Shown here piece by piece: positions 51,755 through 63,725 of a stretch of 64,000 bases of DNA. The first letter of the stretch is position 1, and each line of letters opens with the position of its first letter. The notes under the pieces are model-generated. The model was given only the letters and a program-made list of their open reading frames with translations. It was not told where the DNA came from and did no database searches. The position numbers were made by a program, and so were the translations under genes. Source of the DNA: Nissolia schottii (Eukaryota; Streptophyta; Magnoliopsida; Fabales; Fabaceae); NCBI GenBank assembly GCA_003254905.1, contig QANU01030043.1, positions 61,915-125,914 on the forward strand, written 5' to 3'.

Positions 51755-51985
51755 CATCAAAAATATTATATGGACATCTAATTTTATATACTCATACATA
51801 CATTATTAATAATGCACAAACTTTATTATCACGAGTGCACAAATATTATAAACTTGTAAATGATACTCTCAACTATACTTAATTAAGTACACAAATATTA
51901 CATGAGTTAAAACACAAACTTTATGTATATAAGTATGAGGTGTATGTATGGTGTATAATTTTCGGTGTACGTGTAGCAAAACTCT
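51755..51985. mobile_element. Small MITE, family M, insertion 2 (upstream of CYP72A-2)
   Basis: About 230 bp, similar to the intron copy (CATACTCATACATACA..., CACAAACTTTATGTATATAAGTA, CGGTGTACGTGTAGCA end). It is absent from the matching places upstream of copies 1 and 3. It lies about 190 bp upstream of the CYP72A-2 ATG, within the likely promoter. Confidence 0.7.
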
Positions 51986-52427
51986 AAAAATATATAAAAA
52001 AGTTAAAAGTTGATGATTGATAATATTTATTAAGCGAACATTATATATGTTTTATAAGTATGGAAATATTTTGTGTAAATTGTTCCCCTTTGTTGAATTG
52101 GATGAGAAAACAAAAATTAAAGAAAACAATTTTGAGAGAAATGAAAATAAAGGAAATATAATTATTGCTGTATAAGGTAATGAGTGATCTCAAGATACTT
52201 GTTAAGAAATTAAGAATGAAAATTTTTGTAGTTTTAGTTTATTAAAACCAATATGAAATAACTAAGAAAATGATGTAACATGTCGAAGTTAGAAAAATTT
52301 AATAATACTTTGTAAAATTATTTCTATTAATATTTTCATTCTCATATTCTATTCTCTCGTTTCAACTACTTTTTCATCCATCACTCTCGTTGAATAGGAG
52401 TATATTTGGGGAAATATACCCGTTCTT

Positions 52428-52530
52428 TATGGTTATGTTTACGCCTACGTTTATGATTATGCTTATGGCATTGCTTATGATTATGCCGATGACTATGCTT
52501 ATGACGGCTTACTCTTATGCCTATGTGAAT
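52428..52530 (+). repeat. Degenerate TTATGATTATGC minisatellite
   Basis: About 100 bp of repeated (T/C)TATG(A/C)(T/C) hexamers, for example CTTATGGCATTGCTTATGATT. They translate as alternating Tyr with Ala or Asp but lie in no gene. Confidence 0.6.
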
Positions 52531-52782
52531 AATGTTGAGTATGATTTCTAATTGTTAGTGTATTGATAAGTTTGAGTTCATGCGTTTCGATATGTTTTTC
52601 TATTGATGAATTTATTGCATATCGACATTCTTCTATAAGTGTGCTATGAGACATAGAGAATATAGGAACCCCCATGATAAGCTAAGTCCTCTTTGAGAAA
52701 ATATCCCTAAGACTTTTATATAACACACTTATAATAAATAAGTTAATGAATAATTATGCTTCCCAAGGATGATAGCTTCCGA

Positions 52783-53140
52783 AGTTAGTAGACATGATGA
52801 TGGTGGATGGGTTGATGCACCAAAACGATGCCTTAGTATTTTCAGTCATCCAGGATGCCCTGGTAGAAAGGAGAAAAAACAAATATTTGACAGATGCTGA
52901 ATTGATTGCAGCAACCACCTACGTTCTCTTAAATTGTCAAGAAATTGTACCATTTGTTGAGTAAGTTTAACTTTGTTAACTCTAATTGTTTGTACAGTTT
53001 ATAAACATAATATCAAGTTATTTAAACTAATCTAATGTAGGATCTTTGATGAACAACTGAAGAAGAATTTACACGATGTTATTGATTTTCTCGCGAGGAC
53101 AAAAGAATTTGTCCTTTATAAAAGATGTTATACGTACGTA
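52783..53140 (+). pseudogene. Possible CACTA (En/Spm) transposase fragment
   Basis: Two segments (to 52,961 and from 53,041), separated by a GTAAGT...TAG intron-like gap, read YLTDAELIAATTYVLLNCQE then IFDEQLKKN. This is similar in pattern to the C-terminal domain of plant CACTA transposases (a VL.NC.E.. core). It is short, without flanking CACTA ends, and the assignment is tentative. Confidence 0.35.
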
Positions 53141-53559
53141 CAACTGAAAACTGTTTTTATTTTCTAAATTTATAAAAATAATCGATAAATTACAATACAA
53201 ACGTACAACTCAAATTCTTTTTTAATGAAAATAAAAATATGACAAATTAGTTTATCAAGATTTACAAACAAGTTAAATTTATCTATGATGAAAAAAAATT
53301 AAGGATCAATTTGTCCTGTAATTATTTTTATTATAGACCAATTTACACTATTTAATTATAAAGGATTAACATTTTCAGAGATTGAAATAGATGGGAACCG
53401 CGTTTAAGAGTTTCTTTTTCAAAGACTTACTTTGTTTGACGTATAACTTGCATATTATTATTTGACGTAAGAAGGATGAGGGTTTTGAAGAGAGAGAATA
53501 TGAAGAAAGTCGGCTGTTTTTATTTTTTCAATTGTGGATGGGACTTATTGTTATTATAT

Positions 53560-53775
53560 TTTAGGGTTAAATAAGTTTTCAATCCCTGTAATATAAAATT
53601 TTTTGTGTTTGGCGAAAATTTTGGTTAGGATTTAGTCCCTGTAAAATTTTTTTGTTCGTTTTTAGTCTCTGCCATCAGTTTGGGTTAGACGACGCTGACG
53701 TGGCAGTTAACTTCGCCATGTGGCATAACCTACATTTTCAAATTAAACCTATAACCCACCCGAAACCCAAACCCA
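53560..53775 (+). mobile_element. MULE-like end beside a captured gene fragment
   Basis: AGGGTTAAATAAGTTTTCAATCCCTG, TTTAGTCCCTG, a GCTGACGTGGC...GCCATGTGGCATAACC segment and repeated AACCC follow the same motif order as 31,588-31,765. It adjoins the bZIP fragment. Confidence 0.4.
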
Positions 53776-53879
53776 AACCCGATTTCAATTTTTGTTTTTA
53801 TAAAAAAAACCATCTTCTCTTCTCTTTCTCCGCGAAGCACTCCCTCTCTTCTCTTTCCTTCCCCACCCACCCACGCACC

Positions 53880-54038
53880 CTCTCTCTCGGTCAAGTCCTT
53901 CAACTGCTTCTGCTTTCTCATCCGTGAACGCCTCGCCGATTCGCGGTTCGACAACATCCTTTTCCGCTTCATCTCGTCCACCACTGAGGGATCTTTGTCT
54001 TCGGATCCCAAACTCACAGGACGGTGGGTCGAAGACAT
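53880..54038 (-). pseudogene. bZIP transcription factor exon fragment (basic region only)
   Basis: On the - strand from an ATG at 54038, the frame reads [20 protein letters not shown] and then the bZIP basic region [20 protein letters not shown], with the invariant N-x7-R spacing and QLKDLTE beginning the first heptad. The leucine zipper is missing: the frame runs on into Arg/Glu/Gly-rich and low-complexity sequence. It resembles the plant group S bZIP proteins. On its other side it is cut by the unit 3 junction at about 54,069. This is a truncated copy, probably carried by a transposon. Confidence 0.7.
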
Positions 54039-54068
54039 GATTTCGCCGCAACCTTCCTTTCTTTGGTT

Positions 54069-55795
54069 CATTTGAGGAATTACTCTAGAGAAGAGGCAAC
54101 TTGGGAAGTAGAGGATGCAATGAAGACAATGTACCCATACCTTTTTTTATTCCTCAGGTATGTTAGTAGTTTTAAATAGTCCAATGTAATTTTGGGGACT
54201 AAAATTCCTTAACAGAGGAAGAATGTGATGACCCATATTTTTTTATAAGGAGTCTAAAGCATTGGGGGAACGTTATAGTGGTTTAGGACAGGAAGCACCT
54301 TAAATTGTGTTAGGGATGTTGTAGCGATTTAGCATGTTGAGAACGCTACAGTGATTCAGCATTTTTTGCAACCCCAAACCAACTTTGGTTGCTTGAGGAG
54401 GGGGTCTGCTCCTCTTATAAATAGAGAACCCCTGGTAGAGCTTCAATTGCTAATTTCCTTCAGAACTCTCAAGGTTCCACTCAGTGTTGGGACTTTTGCT
54501 CTAGTTTTCTTTGTAAAGAAGCAACATCTTCACTAAAGTAGGTTTCTAGTGTTTTTAGGGTGGCTTAGGGTAATAGGCCCCGACTCCAGTATTATGGTAG
54601 TGGTGGCGTTGTGGCTATCCACAACTTCCGTGGTGATGTCGATTTACCGTAGCAATGACAGTTCGTTATAGTAACACCCTTCAATAGTAGTTTTTTTTTT
54701 CATTTTTATGAGTTTAATCATAGTGTGGTGTTTGTTGGTCAATCCAGGTGTTAATTTGGTGTGAACCAAAGTTATTGTTTCAATTGAACTAACACAAGTG
54801 GTTCAACAAATTAACTCTCAATATGTTGGTTGATGAATTTGGCTAGAAAAATTAGTTTTCCTTTGCAAAACTAAAAGAAATGTAGGCAGCGGAATTTGAT
54901 AGCTAACCAAAGGATTGGAATCGCTCCAATTTGAGACAACACACACAAAGGATTTGGTTAGGTTCTTTGATAATCTCACTTCTTGAATCACTCAAAAATT
55001 CAGGAAAATCACTCTCACAATTTAGTTTGATAGAAATCAAAAGGTTTGCTAAAATGCTGAATCTTGTTGTTGTATTTTCGTATTGCTACTTTGGCTGCCT
55101 CATATAGCTTGCCAATTTGTGTTACATAATACCAAAAGTCACAAAATTAACTCCTAAAGGCTACACCATTACCATCAGCCAAAACCCACTCTAAATGCAC
55201 TATATTTACGTTAATATTCAGCCAAAGATGCTCTGTAACCTATGACTGAGCATTCAACAATTGGCTGCTCATTAAAAACCAACTAAATGCAAAACAATGC
55301 AATAATTCTCACCTATTCCACGGCTAAAAAAATCCAAGACTGAATGGCATAGCCATTTATTAAAAAAACATTAAACAAACACTCTAAAAAAATCTCATTC
55401 AGGTTATACCACTTGGACCGCACGTTTCCATGATGCATTTCACCATTTTGGCCTCTTCATTTTCTAGATTAAGCCCCATTTTCATAATGGTTGCCAAAAC
55501 TTGTTTAAGGCCTCTTTTGCTTTTCTAGCTCTTGTCCTTGGCATTGGTCCTCCAAGTCCTTTAATTGCCTCTTGGTCTTTGCCCTTGATCATGTCCTCAT
55601 CACAACTATATGCCACTCAGAGCTTCCAATACTAGTGCTCCCCAACGTCAGATCATTTTAGGTGAGTGGAGTTCGATTCATTTGTGTTTTCTTAATTCTA
55701 GTTATTTATTTAATTATTCATTTATATGCTTAGTGTTGCTTAGTAATTGCATGCGTAGGCATAAGTAGAGATTTACATGCTTAGATATGCTGTGC
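54069..55795 (+). repeat. Gypsy tail and LTR-like segment, unit 3 copy
   Basis: Near-identical to 43,294-45,055. It has the [27 protein letters not shown] tail, then a purine run, TGTGATGACCC, and the TATAAATAGA box near 54,417. No other coding sequence. Confidence 0.7.
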
Positions 55796-56692
55796 CCATG
55801 TGTTGCACAATATTTTTTTTTTATATAGAAAAATGATTATTAATCAAGTAAAACATAAATCTTTGATAAGCATGAGAATGTTATCTACATCGATTGAAAC
55901 AAAATGAAATATTACATTTTAATACAAATTTCAAAATACTTCTTTATCATGCACTAATATCTCATTGCTGATTTCTTTATCTTTATCCTAGCTAAATTGT
56001 CCCAGCACATAACTACTATCGCATTATAATAGTTAAAAGAAAACTTAATAAAAATATATACAGCAATGTATTTTCCATTGGTGGCCTCTGAATCACCACA
56101 ACCACTAAATTAAAAAAAAATATAAAAATTAATTCAATGTAAATAAAGTATTAAGAGATAATAGAAGAGAAACATAAGATATAAAAAAAGAAAATGAATT
56201 AACAATGTAACAACGATAATTCTCATAACAGTAAAGTGAGAAAAAAATTATAATTCTTTAACAATAATTTTCAATTGTAATAATCTTGAGCAATTGACAA
56301 TACAAAAACGAAGTTGAAAAATCTTATTAAGAGGGGGGAAAAAAACTAAAAACTACTTGATTTAAAATTTAAAAAAAAATTGCCTATTAAATTGTTATTT
56401 GATCAATTTTAAAAATACTCACAAAAAAATTAAAATTCAATACATAAGAAACTTCTAGTAAAAGATTCACGCTAAACACAAAAAGTAAAACGAAACATTT
56501 TATACTTAAATCTCCTAACTTATCACCCTAAATTTCTTTCCAGCCGCTAAATGAGGTAAAAATATTATTTTATTTAAATGGCAACGTTATGTCTTTCCAA
56601 AAATATTATTTTGGAGGGAGTAGTGTGCAACGTTATGCCTTTCCAGCAGAGTTATGAGATAAAAACCATACACTATAAGCTTATTGCTATCC
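55796..56692. other. Spacer downstream of CYP72A-3
   Basis: AT-rich, homologous to 46,655-47,651 and 27,925-28,886. A short local duplication (AACGTTATG(T/C)CTTTCCA at about 56,584 and 56,629) lies just before the P450 3' end. Confidence 0.6.
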
Positions 56693-59600
56693 CTATATTT
56701 GCACCTTATGCAGAACGACATGAGCACCGTATTGTGGGTGAAGAGTGATGGCGTTGGTTGGAGCATGAGCATAGGCTGGAGAGAGTTGAAACGAGAAATG
56801 TTGTAGAATCAATGCCAAAGCCATCTTTGCTTCCAACAGGGAGAAGTTTTGCCCAATGCATATTCTAGGACCCCATCCAAACGGAAAAAACGAAACCTTT
56901 TCATGGGTGGCCTTCGAAACTCCTTCAGAAAATCTCCCAGGGTTGAACTCCTTCGCATCATCGCCCCACAGTTCACGGTCATGGTGAACCACAAGTATCG
57001 GCAGAGAAACCTGTACCCCTGCAGGTATTGTCACGTTTCCAAGCTTCATGTCCTTTTGGGCAGTTCGAGAAAGCTCAACAGCTGGCGGGTATAACCTCAG
57101 AGCCTCGTACAATATCATCGTGACCTGTTGCAGCAAGAGATTCATGGCAATAGTAAGGCACCAAGGGCGTATTAGTAATGTCATCACCATGATAATCACT
57201 CACAACGAACACACACTTACAATCTTGAGGCGGCTTAACCCATCGAAGTCCGGTTTCTGGTCTCCAAAGACACGCGAGACCTCCTCCCTCGCACGTGACT
57301 GCCACTCGTGGTGTCTGCTCAATAAGACCATGGTCCAAACAAGCAAAACAGAAGTGGTCTCTTGCCCTGCAAAGTAGAATAGCTTGCACTCCTCGATCAC
57401 GTCATCAAGAGCCATTCCGACATTCTTCTTGTTCCCATGCTCGTGGATCTCCTTGTGATTGGATTTCAAGAGTATGTCTAATAAGTCATTCTTAGTGGGT
57501 TCACCTCCTTCCAATGCTCTTTCTCTCTTGTTAATTATGACTTTGAGTGAAGCTTTTATATCTCTATCAATTTCCTTCATCCTCCTATTGATGGCAGTAG
57601 GTAGAAACCTATAAATGAACATAATTAGTCTTAGTGTATTTGATGAGCTAACTCTTGCTGGCATGTATAGAGTAGTTTTACCTCCATCCAGGGATATAAA
57701 CTTTCGTGATGACTTGCATCGCAAGTTCTGCTTGCTCTTTTAAAAGTTGAAATATTCTTATTCCTTCTTCGTAACTACTCCCAAATGCTGCTCGAGAAAT
57801 AACGTCGCTACTGAAGCTCTGAAGAAAAGGCCACACATCTACTTCACATGATCCGTTGGGAGACAACATTTCCTCCCATTTGCAGATCATATCATTGCAA
57901 CTTTCGAAGAATATTGGTGACATAATCTGTGGTGCAAAGATACATATGAGTTAAAAAATTACAGCATCAAACTGAGAACATTAACATTCATAGCGCGTAG
58001 TAATGAAACAAACTTATGTTGCTTGCTAATAAAGTATATGTTGCAGACTAAGATATTGCAAGCTATGTCATATTTAACCTAGGGGAGATGCAATTCTTTC
58101 GATGCAAATAAACATGTCACGCAATTGAATCGCCCTAGTGTTTTTTTTGACATGTTTTCATAAGGCACACAAGTCAATTGTATGAGTTCTAGATTCAGTA
58201 AAAGGAAAATAACCTTCAATTTTTCTAAATTGAAAGCAGGGTTGATTATCCTTCTATGTTTGCTCCACTTCTCACCCTCATGGTTGGCAAGACCAGTTGC
58301 TAGTAACTTGACCAGTGGATTTGTATTAGGCTTTTGAAATTCATAGATCTTGTTAAATACATCTTTGATTTGCTCGGGATCTGTGATGGTCACCCTTGGC
58401 GATGGTCCAAACCAGATGAATGAATTCTTTCCTGAATAACATCAACAGCTTTATGAGAAGGCTTAAACTAAAGCTAAACAATAACAAAATAGAAAGAGAG
58501 CCTCATATGATGCATGTTCTTTCTTTGGTGCCATAGTGGCACTAAAGTTTGTACCTATGACCTCATGCAAACTCAGTTTTTATGGAGAAGAGTGGTAAGA
58601 AAAGGGCAATACAGTAATACTCCATCTATTGGAGGACTTTATCGTTTGAGCAAAGGGAAGGAGGGCAGTTAGGCATGGAAGATATTGTTGGGATTCAAGT
58701 GTGAGTATTTAAAATGTTTAACATTGGCTAGTGATGGACTAAGTGGAGAGTTTATAAGCGGAAGAACCTATAGATTCATTGCGTTAAGGTTTTGGGTGAT
58801 GTGGTGTCTGATCTAACTGTGTGGTTTCATATCCTTGAGGAATTATATATTGTATATAAAGATTTCTGTCAATTTAAAATATCATCAAGGAGATCAATGG
58901 TTTTGTTCAAGGAAAGGATTTAGTTTCTGTTATTTGATATTGAGATTTTGTTAGTGTTGGTACTCAATGGATATCATCAGATTTGGTGCTATTATTATTG
59001 TTTCATTTTGGTGCTTAATTGAAATCCATTCACATCAGATTTGGTGTGTTACAATTTGTCAATGACTAGATTTACATCCGCGTGTTGCGTTGATAAAGAA
59101 GTTTAGTACTTAGTAGATATTGTTTTAATAAGGTAAAGTTTAATAAGCTAATGTGATAATATTAATACATGTCAATCTCTTAACAACTTGAATATCAATA
59201 TTTTCATCTGAAAATATTTATTTTTAGTTTCAATATTATTTTAAAAATCTAATCTTTTTAAGTTTGATAAAATAAAAGTTACATATTCATTTTACATTCA
59301 CACTCTTTATAAATCTCTACGAGACTAAATAAGATTGATGTGTTATATTATTATTATTTTTTATAGAAATTATAAGTACACTACATATCATACTTCTAAA
59401 GAAAGTATAAAACAAAAGGAGAAGGAAAAGAATTGAAGCTATCCTCATGTGAGGCAAAAAACAATGTCACTTAGTTTATGCGAGATATATATNAAAAATC
59501 TTAAAAGTCGTGTGCTATTTATTTTTCAAGAATTTAAGCAGATACAATATTAAAGGAAAAAATAGAAAATAATGTATGTATTTCAACAAATATAACACGT

Positions 59601-61026
59601 AAGAGAAATGAAAGAAAGAACCACATCATTGTGAATGACTGATAGCATAACATTTAAGAAAACTGGTCCATGTTGGACAGATTTGGGCCAGTCTCATTAA
59701 CAACACTTTTGTTTGCCGCCATTTGTAGTCACGCATACTCTTCGTTGATCACGACTGATGATCTCAGTTGCATCTCTGCTTAAACGCCAATGCATCTTCT
59801 CCACCATAGGTCACCACACATATGTAGTGTGGTGGGTGCTTGGGCAGCTCTTGCATTTCCACCTTCTCATAATGTCTCAATGGTTGCCATGCAGCCATTT
59901 GGTGTTGATGTCATGATCGTCACAAGCCCCTCTTTAGTCATGGTCGCTACCTCCTTCGCAATTACGACCTCGTCCACGAGCAAGTCCATATGTGACATCG
60001 TTAGTGGTACATTGTCGGCCAACGGTCCATCAACTGTCATTCTACCTAGCACTTGTGTTTGACACTTTATAACCATGGTCCGAAGTAAGGGGTGATTGTA
60101 TTATGCGGCAAAGGAGGTGAAGGTGGATTGTGATGGCAGTAGTGTGGTGGCAGATCAAAAGACTATTGCTTAGAGGGTGCGATACGAAGAGTTGCGGGGT
60201 ACCAACATTGAGGAACTCATAGAAAATGATGATATAGAGATCCACCAAAAGGTATTTCCTTATTATATAAAAATTAACTGAAGATAATGATGATTGTCTT
60301 TGTAACAAAAATAAATTTATAGGCGAAACAAATATGTTATTCACGTAACAAACACAAATATTTTATTTATTGTAGAGAGAAATTATAAATAATGAACTAA
60401 TGATCTTATTGCAGTAGGCTATGGGAATGACCAACAAAAAAGGGTTGTAAGAAAGGGCGGTGAAAATGCCACTTAACCAAAATATAACAACATGTTACAT
60501 ATATGCATCAAAATTTATATATTATAATAGTTTAATATTTAGGGTTTAGGGTTTAGTATCTACGTTTGATGGACCAACAATAGATGCCATCAATTAGTAG
60601 TACAAATGCATATGATGGGCTGATATGACCTATATTGGATCAATATCCCATTTTGTCCAAACAGGTTATTTATTAAGGATAATTATTCTTGCACACCCAC
60701 GCTATTTTATTAAAACTCTGTAGTGACCCAGCAAACTGCTCCACCTATTCCTTTTGTTTTTCGTTTATGCTCATTCTCTTTTAATTCCGTGCTTTGTTTT
60801 TTCTTGCTTCATTGTTGCTCATTCTCTCTCAGTGTATTGATTCATTTTGGTTTATGTTCGATCATTCTCGTTTGTTCGTTTTTGATCTGTTCTATGCTTT
60901 CTCGTCTTGTAATCATTTCTATAATTGACGTGCACATTTCATATACGATTTGGTGACACAACTTATACTCAGACACAACCATTTCGTGAACTCAAACCTA
61001 ACCTTGTTAAATAACATGACCTAACC

Positions 61027-61072
<46 letters not shown>

Positions 61073-63421
61073 NTAAACAATATGACATAACCATTATACA
61101 CAACCACATTATATGCACAGACCTATTTTTTATGTTATACAGACCCAATCATTACATGCATCTTAAAAGCACGATCAAAGCAAAGAGAGAAAAAAAAGTA
61201 GAACATAAAAAACCATTTAGTGAAAACATATACAACCTCACCAAATTAAAAGACTTAATCTTTTTGTTGTTTAAGACACAAACAATTTAAATAAACAGAC
61301 ACAATATTTTATTTTAGTCAGACACAATCTTTTCATGAACTCAGACCTAACCTGATTAAACAATATGACATAACCATTATACACAACCACATTATATGCA
61401 CAGACCTATTTTTTATGTTATACAGACCCAATCATTACATGCATCTTAAAAGCACGATCAAAGCAAAGAGAGAAAAAAAAGTAGAACATAAACAACCATT
61501 TAGTGAAAACATATACAACCTTACCAAATTAAAAGACTTAATCTTTTTGTTGTTTAAGACACAAACAGTTTAAATAAACAGACACAATATTTTATTTTAG
61601 TCAGATACAACCTTTTCATGAACTCAGACCTAATCTGATTAAACAATATGACATAACCATTATACACACGCACACACATACACACACAAAGTTGGACACA
61701 ACCACGTTATACACACAGACCTATCTTTTATATTATACAGACACAACCATCACATAATCGAAACAAAGAGAGAAAAGAAAAATAGAGCATAAAGATGGAC
61801 AAAATGAAAGACGAATAAAGGAACAGATGGAGAAATAGTTAGGTTGCAAGAGTTCTTGAAGGAGAAAGGTCATGAGAGAGAGTGTGAAATGTGAATGGTG
61901 AGAGTGGAAAGACAGTTCTGTGTTTTTTGAGTTGCATAGTAGTGAACCTTAATTATAAGGGGATGTGCAACTGGTATGCACTGTAGAGGTTTGCAAAAAT
62001 CGGGACTCTTTTATTTAATGCTCATGATCCTCCACAACTAGTTCTTCCTTCCTCCATCAAAGTTTCCAAGGGATTCATGGGAAGAAATTTTGAATGTGAA
62101 GGTACCCATAGTGAAAATTCTTCATTTACAAAGTTTGCAGCAATGCTAGAACTATAAGAGGCAGACGGACAAAAGTTTGGTTTTAGAGGTTGCCTCATTC
62201 TTTAAATTATGATGGCCTTTTTGAATAGAAAAGTCCACAACAGATTCTACAAACATGGAGTGTGACATTGCTACTATGTGCTCCTCTCACTACACAAAAA
62301 CAACAGAAATGACCCAATTAACCATAGAAATTCATAAATTGAGTGACCTAACTCAACCTTAAAAGAGAGAACAATTTCCTTACTCTTATAAAGGTTATCT
62401 AACCTTGTCACATCTCTTTGGATAAACTCTAATACTATTTCGAAAATTAAATTGTTTAACTCAATTTTAAAAAAATAGCTTTATGGGGGGTTAGGGTATC
62501 ATGCCCTTATAAAAGCTATCTAAGTTTATATCCTTAAATATAGTACTGAGTCTAACAAATGTCGAATAACACTGCACTAAAAGGACAAATTCCCACTCAA
62601 TGATCTAGAAGTTTATACGCCTTGTCTTCCTTTTTTGGTTACAAAGTTTATCCGGTTTTATTTTTTTTATTTTGTACATCCATGGTGGATGGTGCCAATT
62701 TGATGGGGGTGATTTATGTCATCTTCACGCGAATTGTAGAAAAATAAAATGGAAAATATCATTTTAAAGTAAAAAATAAAAGAAATTTTACCTTTAAATT
62801 AATAAAAAAAAAGTGAGACTAATTTTTATTTCAAAAATGTTATATATACATCAAATTTCATACACTCATATATATACACCATTAATAATGTACAAACTTT
62901 ATTCTCACGAGTGTACAAATATTATATACTTATAAATGATATTTTCAATTATGTTTAATTAAATACACAAACATTACATGAATTAAAATACAAATTTTAT
63001 GTATATAAATATGAGGTATATGTATGGTGTGTAATTTTTCGTGTAAGTGTAACAGACCTCTTTTTATTTTATTAATGTCTCTTGGAGTAAAACACTGAGA
63101 GAATATTTATCCGAAGACGGTAAAAAAAAAAAGCATTTGCATACCGTAGTTGTTGAGGCTGTGTTGGAGAAAGGATTGCACACGTGGCACAATATCATGA
63201 GAGAGATTCATGGGTTTGGATCTTGCTTCCTTTTGCATCTTCAAGAGATCCTTCGAGTCCCCAACTAGAAGCCTGTAAGGGTTGCCTTGAAGGCCTTGCT
63301 CTCTTAGGAACCTCTCCAGCTTCTTTGGCCTCAGCCACACCCAGTTCAGCACTCTCCACCCCCATATCACACCAAGCAACAAGACCGTGGGAACTATGAT
63401 TGTTGTCCACGCTGCTTCCAT
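56693..63421 (-). CDS. Cytochrome P450, CYP72A subfamily, copy 3 (divergent SRS5)
   Basis: Exons (- strand): 63421-63145, 58431-58214, 57926-57682, 57608-57221 and 57124-56693, total 1560 nt, 519 aa, in phase throughout. Anchor, WSKHR, AGQETT (327-332), ExxR (E383-A-L-R386), PGRF and the haem loop with Cys465 are present. It differs from the other copies right after the K-helix: [11 protein letters not shown] replaces PPVVVLART(A), in substrate recognition site 5. Exon 3 has FSSDV for LASDV, and exon 1 has WGWRVL for WGWSVL. This suggests altered substrate or regioselectivity (inference). Intron 1 is very long (about 4.7 kb) and holds a 282-bp tandem array, a (TA)n tract and a MITE. The frame is intact, but splicing over the long intron is unproven. 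Confidence 0.92.
59372..60960. other. Intron 1 of CYP72A-3: sequence not shared with copies 1 and 2
   Basis: AT-rich, no domain found. It contains an n at 59493 and two overlapping open frames near 59,790-60,080 of biased composition that I do not call genes. A short plant-telomere-like run lies near 60,537-60,556. Confidence 0.5.
60960..61790. repeat. 282-bp tandem repeat array in CYP72A-3 intron 1
   Basis: The landmark AAACAATATGACATAACCATTATACAC recurs at about 61,075, 61,358 and 61,640, a constant spacing of about 282 bp. Flanking landmarks CAGACCTA(T/A) and AATCTTTTTGTTGTTTAAGAC repeat likewise. About 2.7-3 units are present. The first is interrupted by a (TA)n tract ending in an n at 61073. 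Confidence 0.85.
61029..61073. repeat. (TA)n microsatellite ending in an assembly n
   Basis: About 44 bp of (TA)n, then n at 61073. As at 39,061, the n may hide missing sequence. Confidence 0.85.
62832..63060. mobile_element. Small MITE, family M, insertion 3 (CYP72A-3 intron 1)
   Basis: About 229 bp, same family as 50,895 and 51,755, ending GTGTAACAGACCTC. It is flanked by the 9-bp direct repeat TTTTTATTT (62823-62831 and 63061-63069). The matching CYP72A-2 intron position (about 51,185) is uninterrupted. Confidence 0.75.
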
Positions 63422-63725
63422 TTGAAAAGAACAGGGGAACATGGTGCAAACAGAGGAAGCTGCAAGAAGAGCTTTATGAATTTGCGTGACAAAGTGAATG
63501 AGGTAGGGGGGATGCACTATCCAAGAAGAGCTCTATCATTATCCTTTTCGCATTTCCGTTTATTCTATTTTCGAGGAGATATTTTTGGGAGGATAGTGTA
63601 CATCCAATACAAATACTTCTAAGCTCATCATGTTCAGAGTATTGACTATTGACTTTTAAATTTAGAGTGCTTAAAAAATATATAAAAATGGTTAAAAATT
63701 AATGATTGATAATATTTATTAAGCA

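Larger units (their letters stand above)
32378..52040. repeat. Segmental duplication unit 2 (PrmC-2 + CYP72A-2)
   Basis: Same gene order and orientation as unit 1. It is expanded by a solo LTR in PrmC-2 intron 2 (33871-35832), by a decayed gypsy-containing block (about 40,465-45,197) that splits the inverted repeat, and by MITEs in and upstream of CYP72A-2. Homology ends at about 52,040, where unique sequence begins in place of another PrmC gene. Confidence 0.85.
52041..54068. other. Unique sequence between units 2 and 3 (replaces a PrmC gene)
   Basis: Not shared with the other units. It includes an AT-rich stretch, a degenerate TTATGATTATGC repeat (52,428-52,530), a possible CACTA fragment (52,783-53,140), MULE-like sequence and a bZIP exon fragment. 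Confidence 0.6.
54069..63725. repeat. Segmental duplication unit 3 (CYP72A-3, no PrmC)
   Basis: Starts inside the gypsy chromodomain tail (homologous to 43,294) and follows unit 2 to about 55,795. It skips 45,055-46,655 and continues through the P450 to 63,725. PrmC and everything left of the gypsy tail are missing. Confidence 0.8.

Noticed and set aside
59790..60076. Opposed open frames within CYP72A-3 intron 1
   Set aside because: Overlapping on both strands, no recognisable family, inside a sequence unique to one intron.
60537..60557. TTTAGGG-like run (about 2.5 units)
   Set aside because: Too short to be an interstitial telomere tract; it may be chance in AT-rich DNA.
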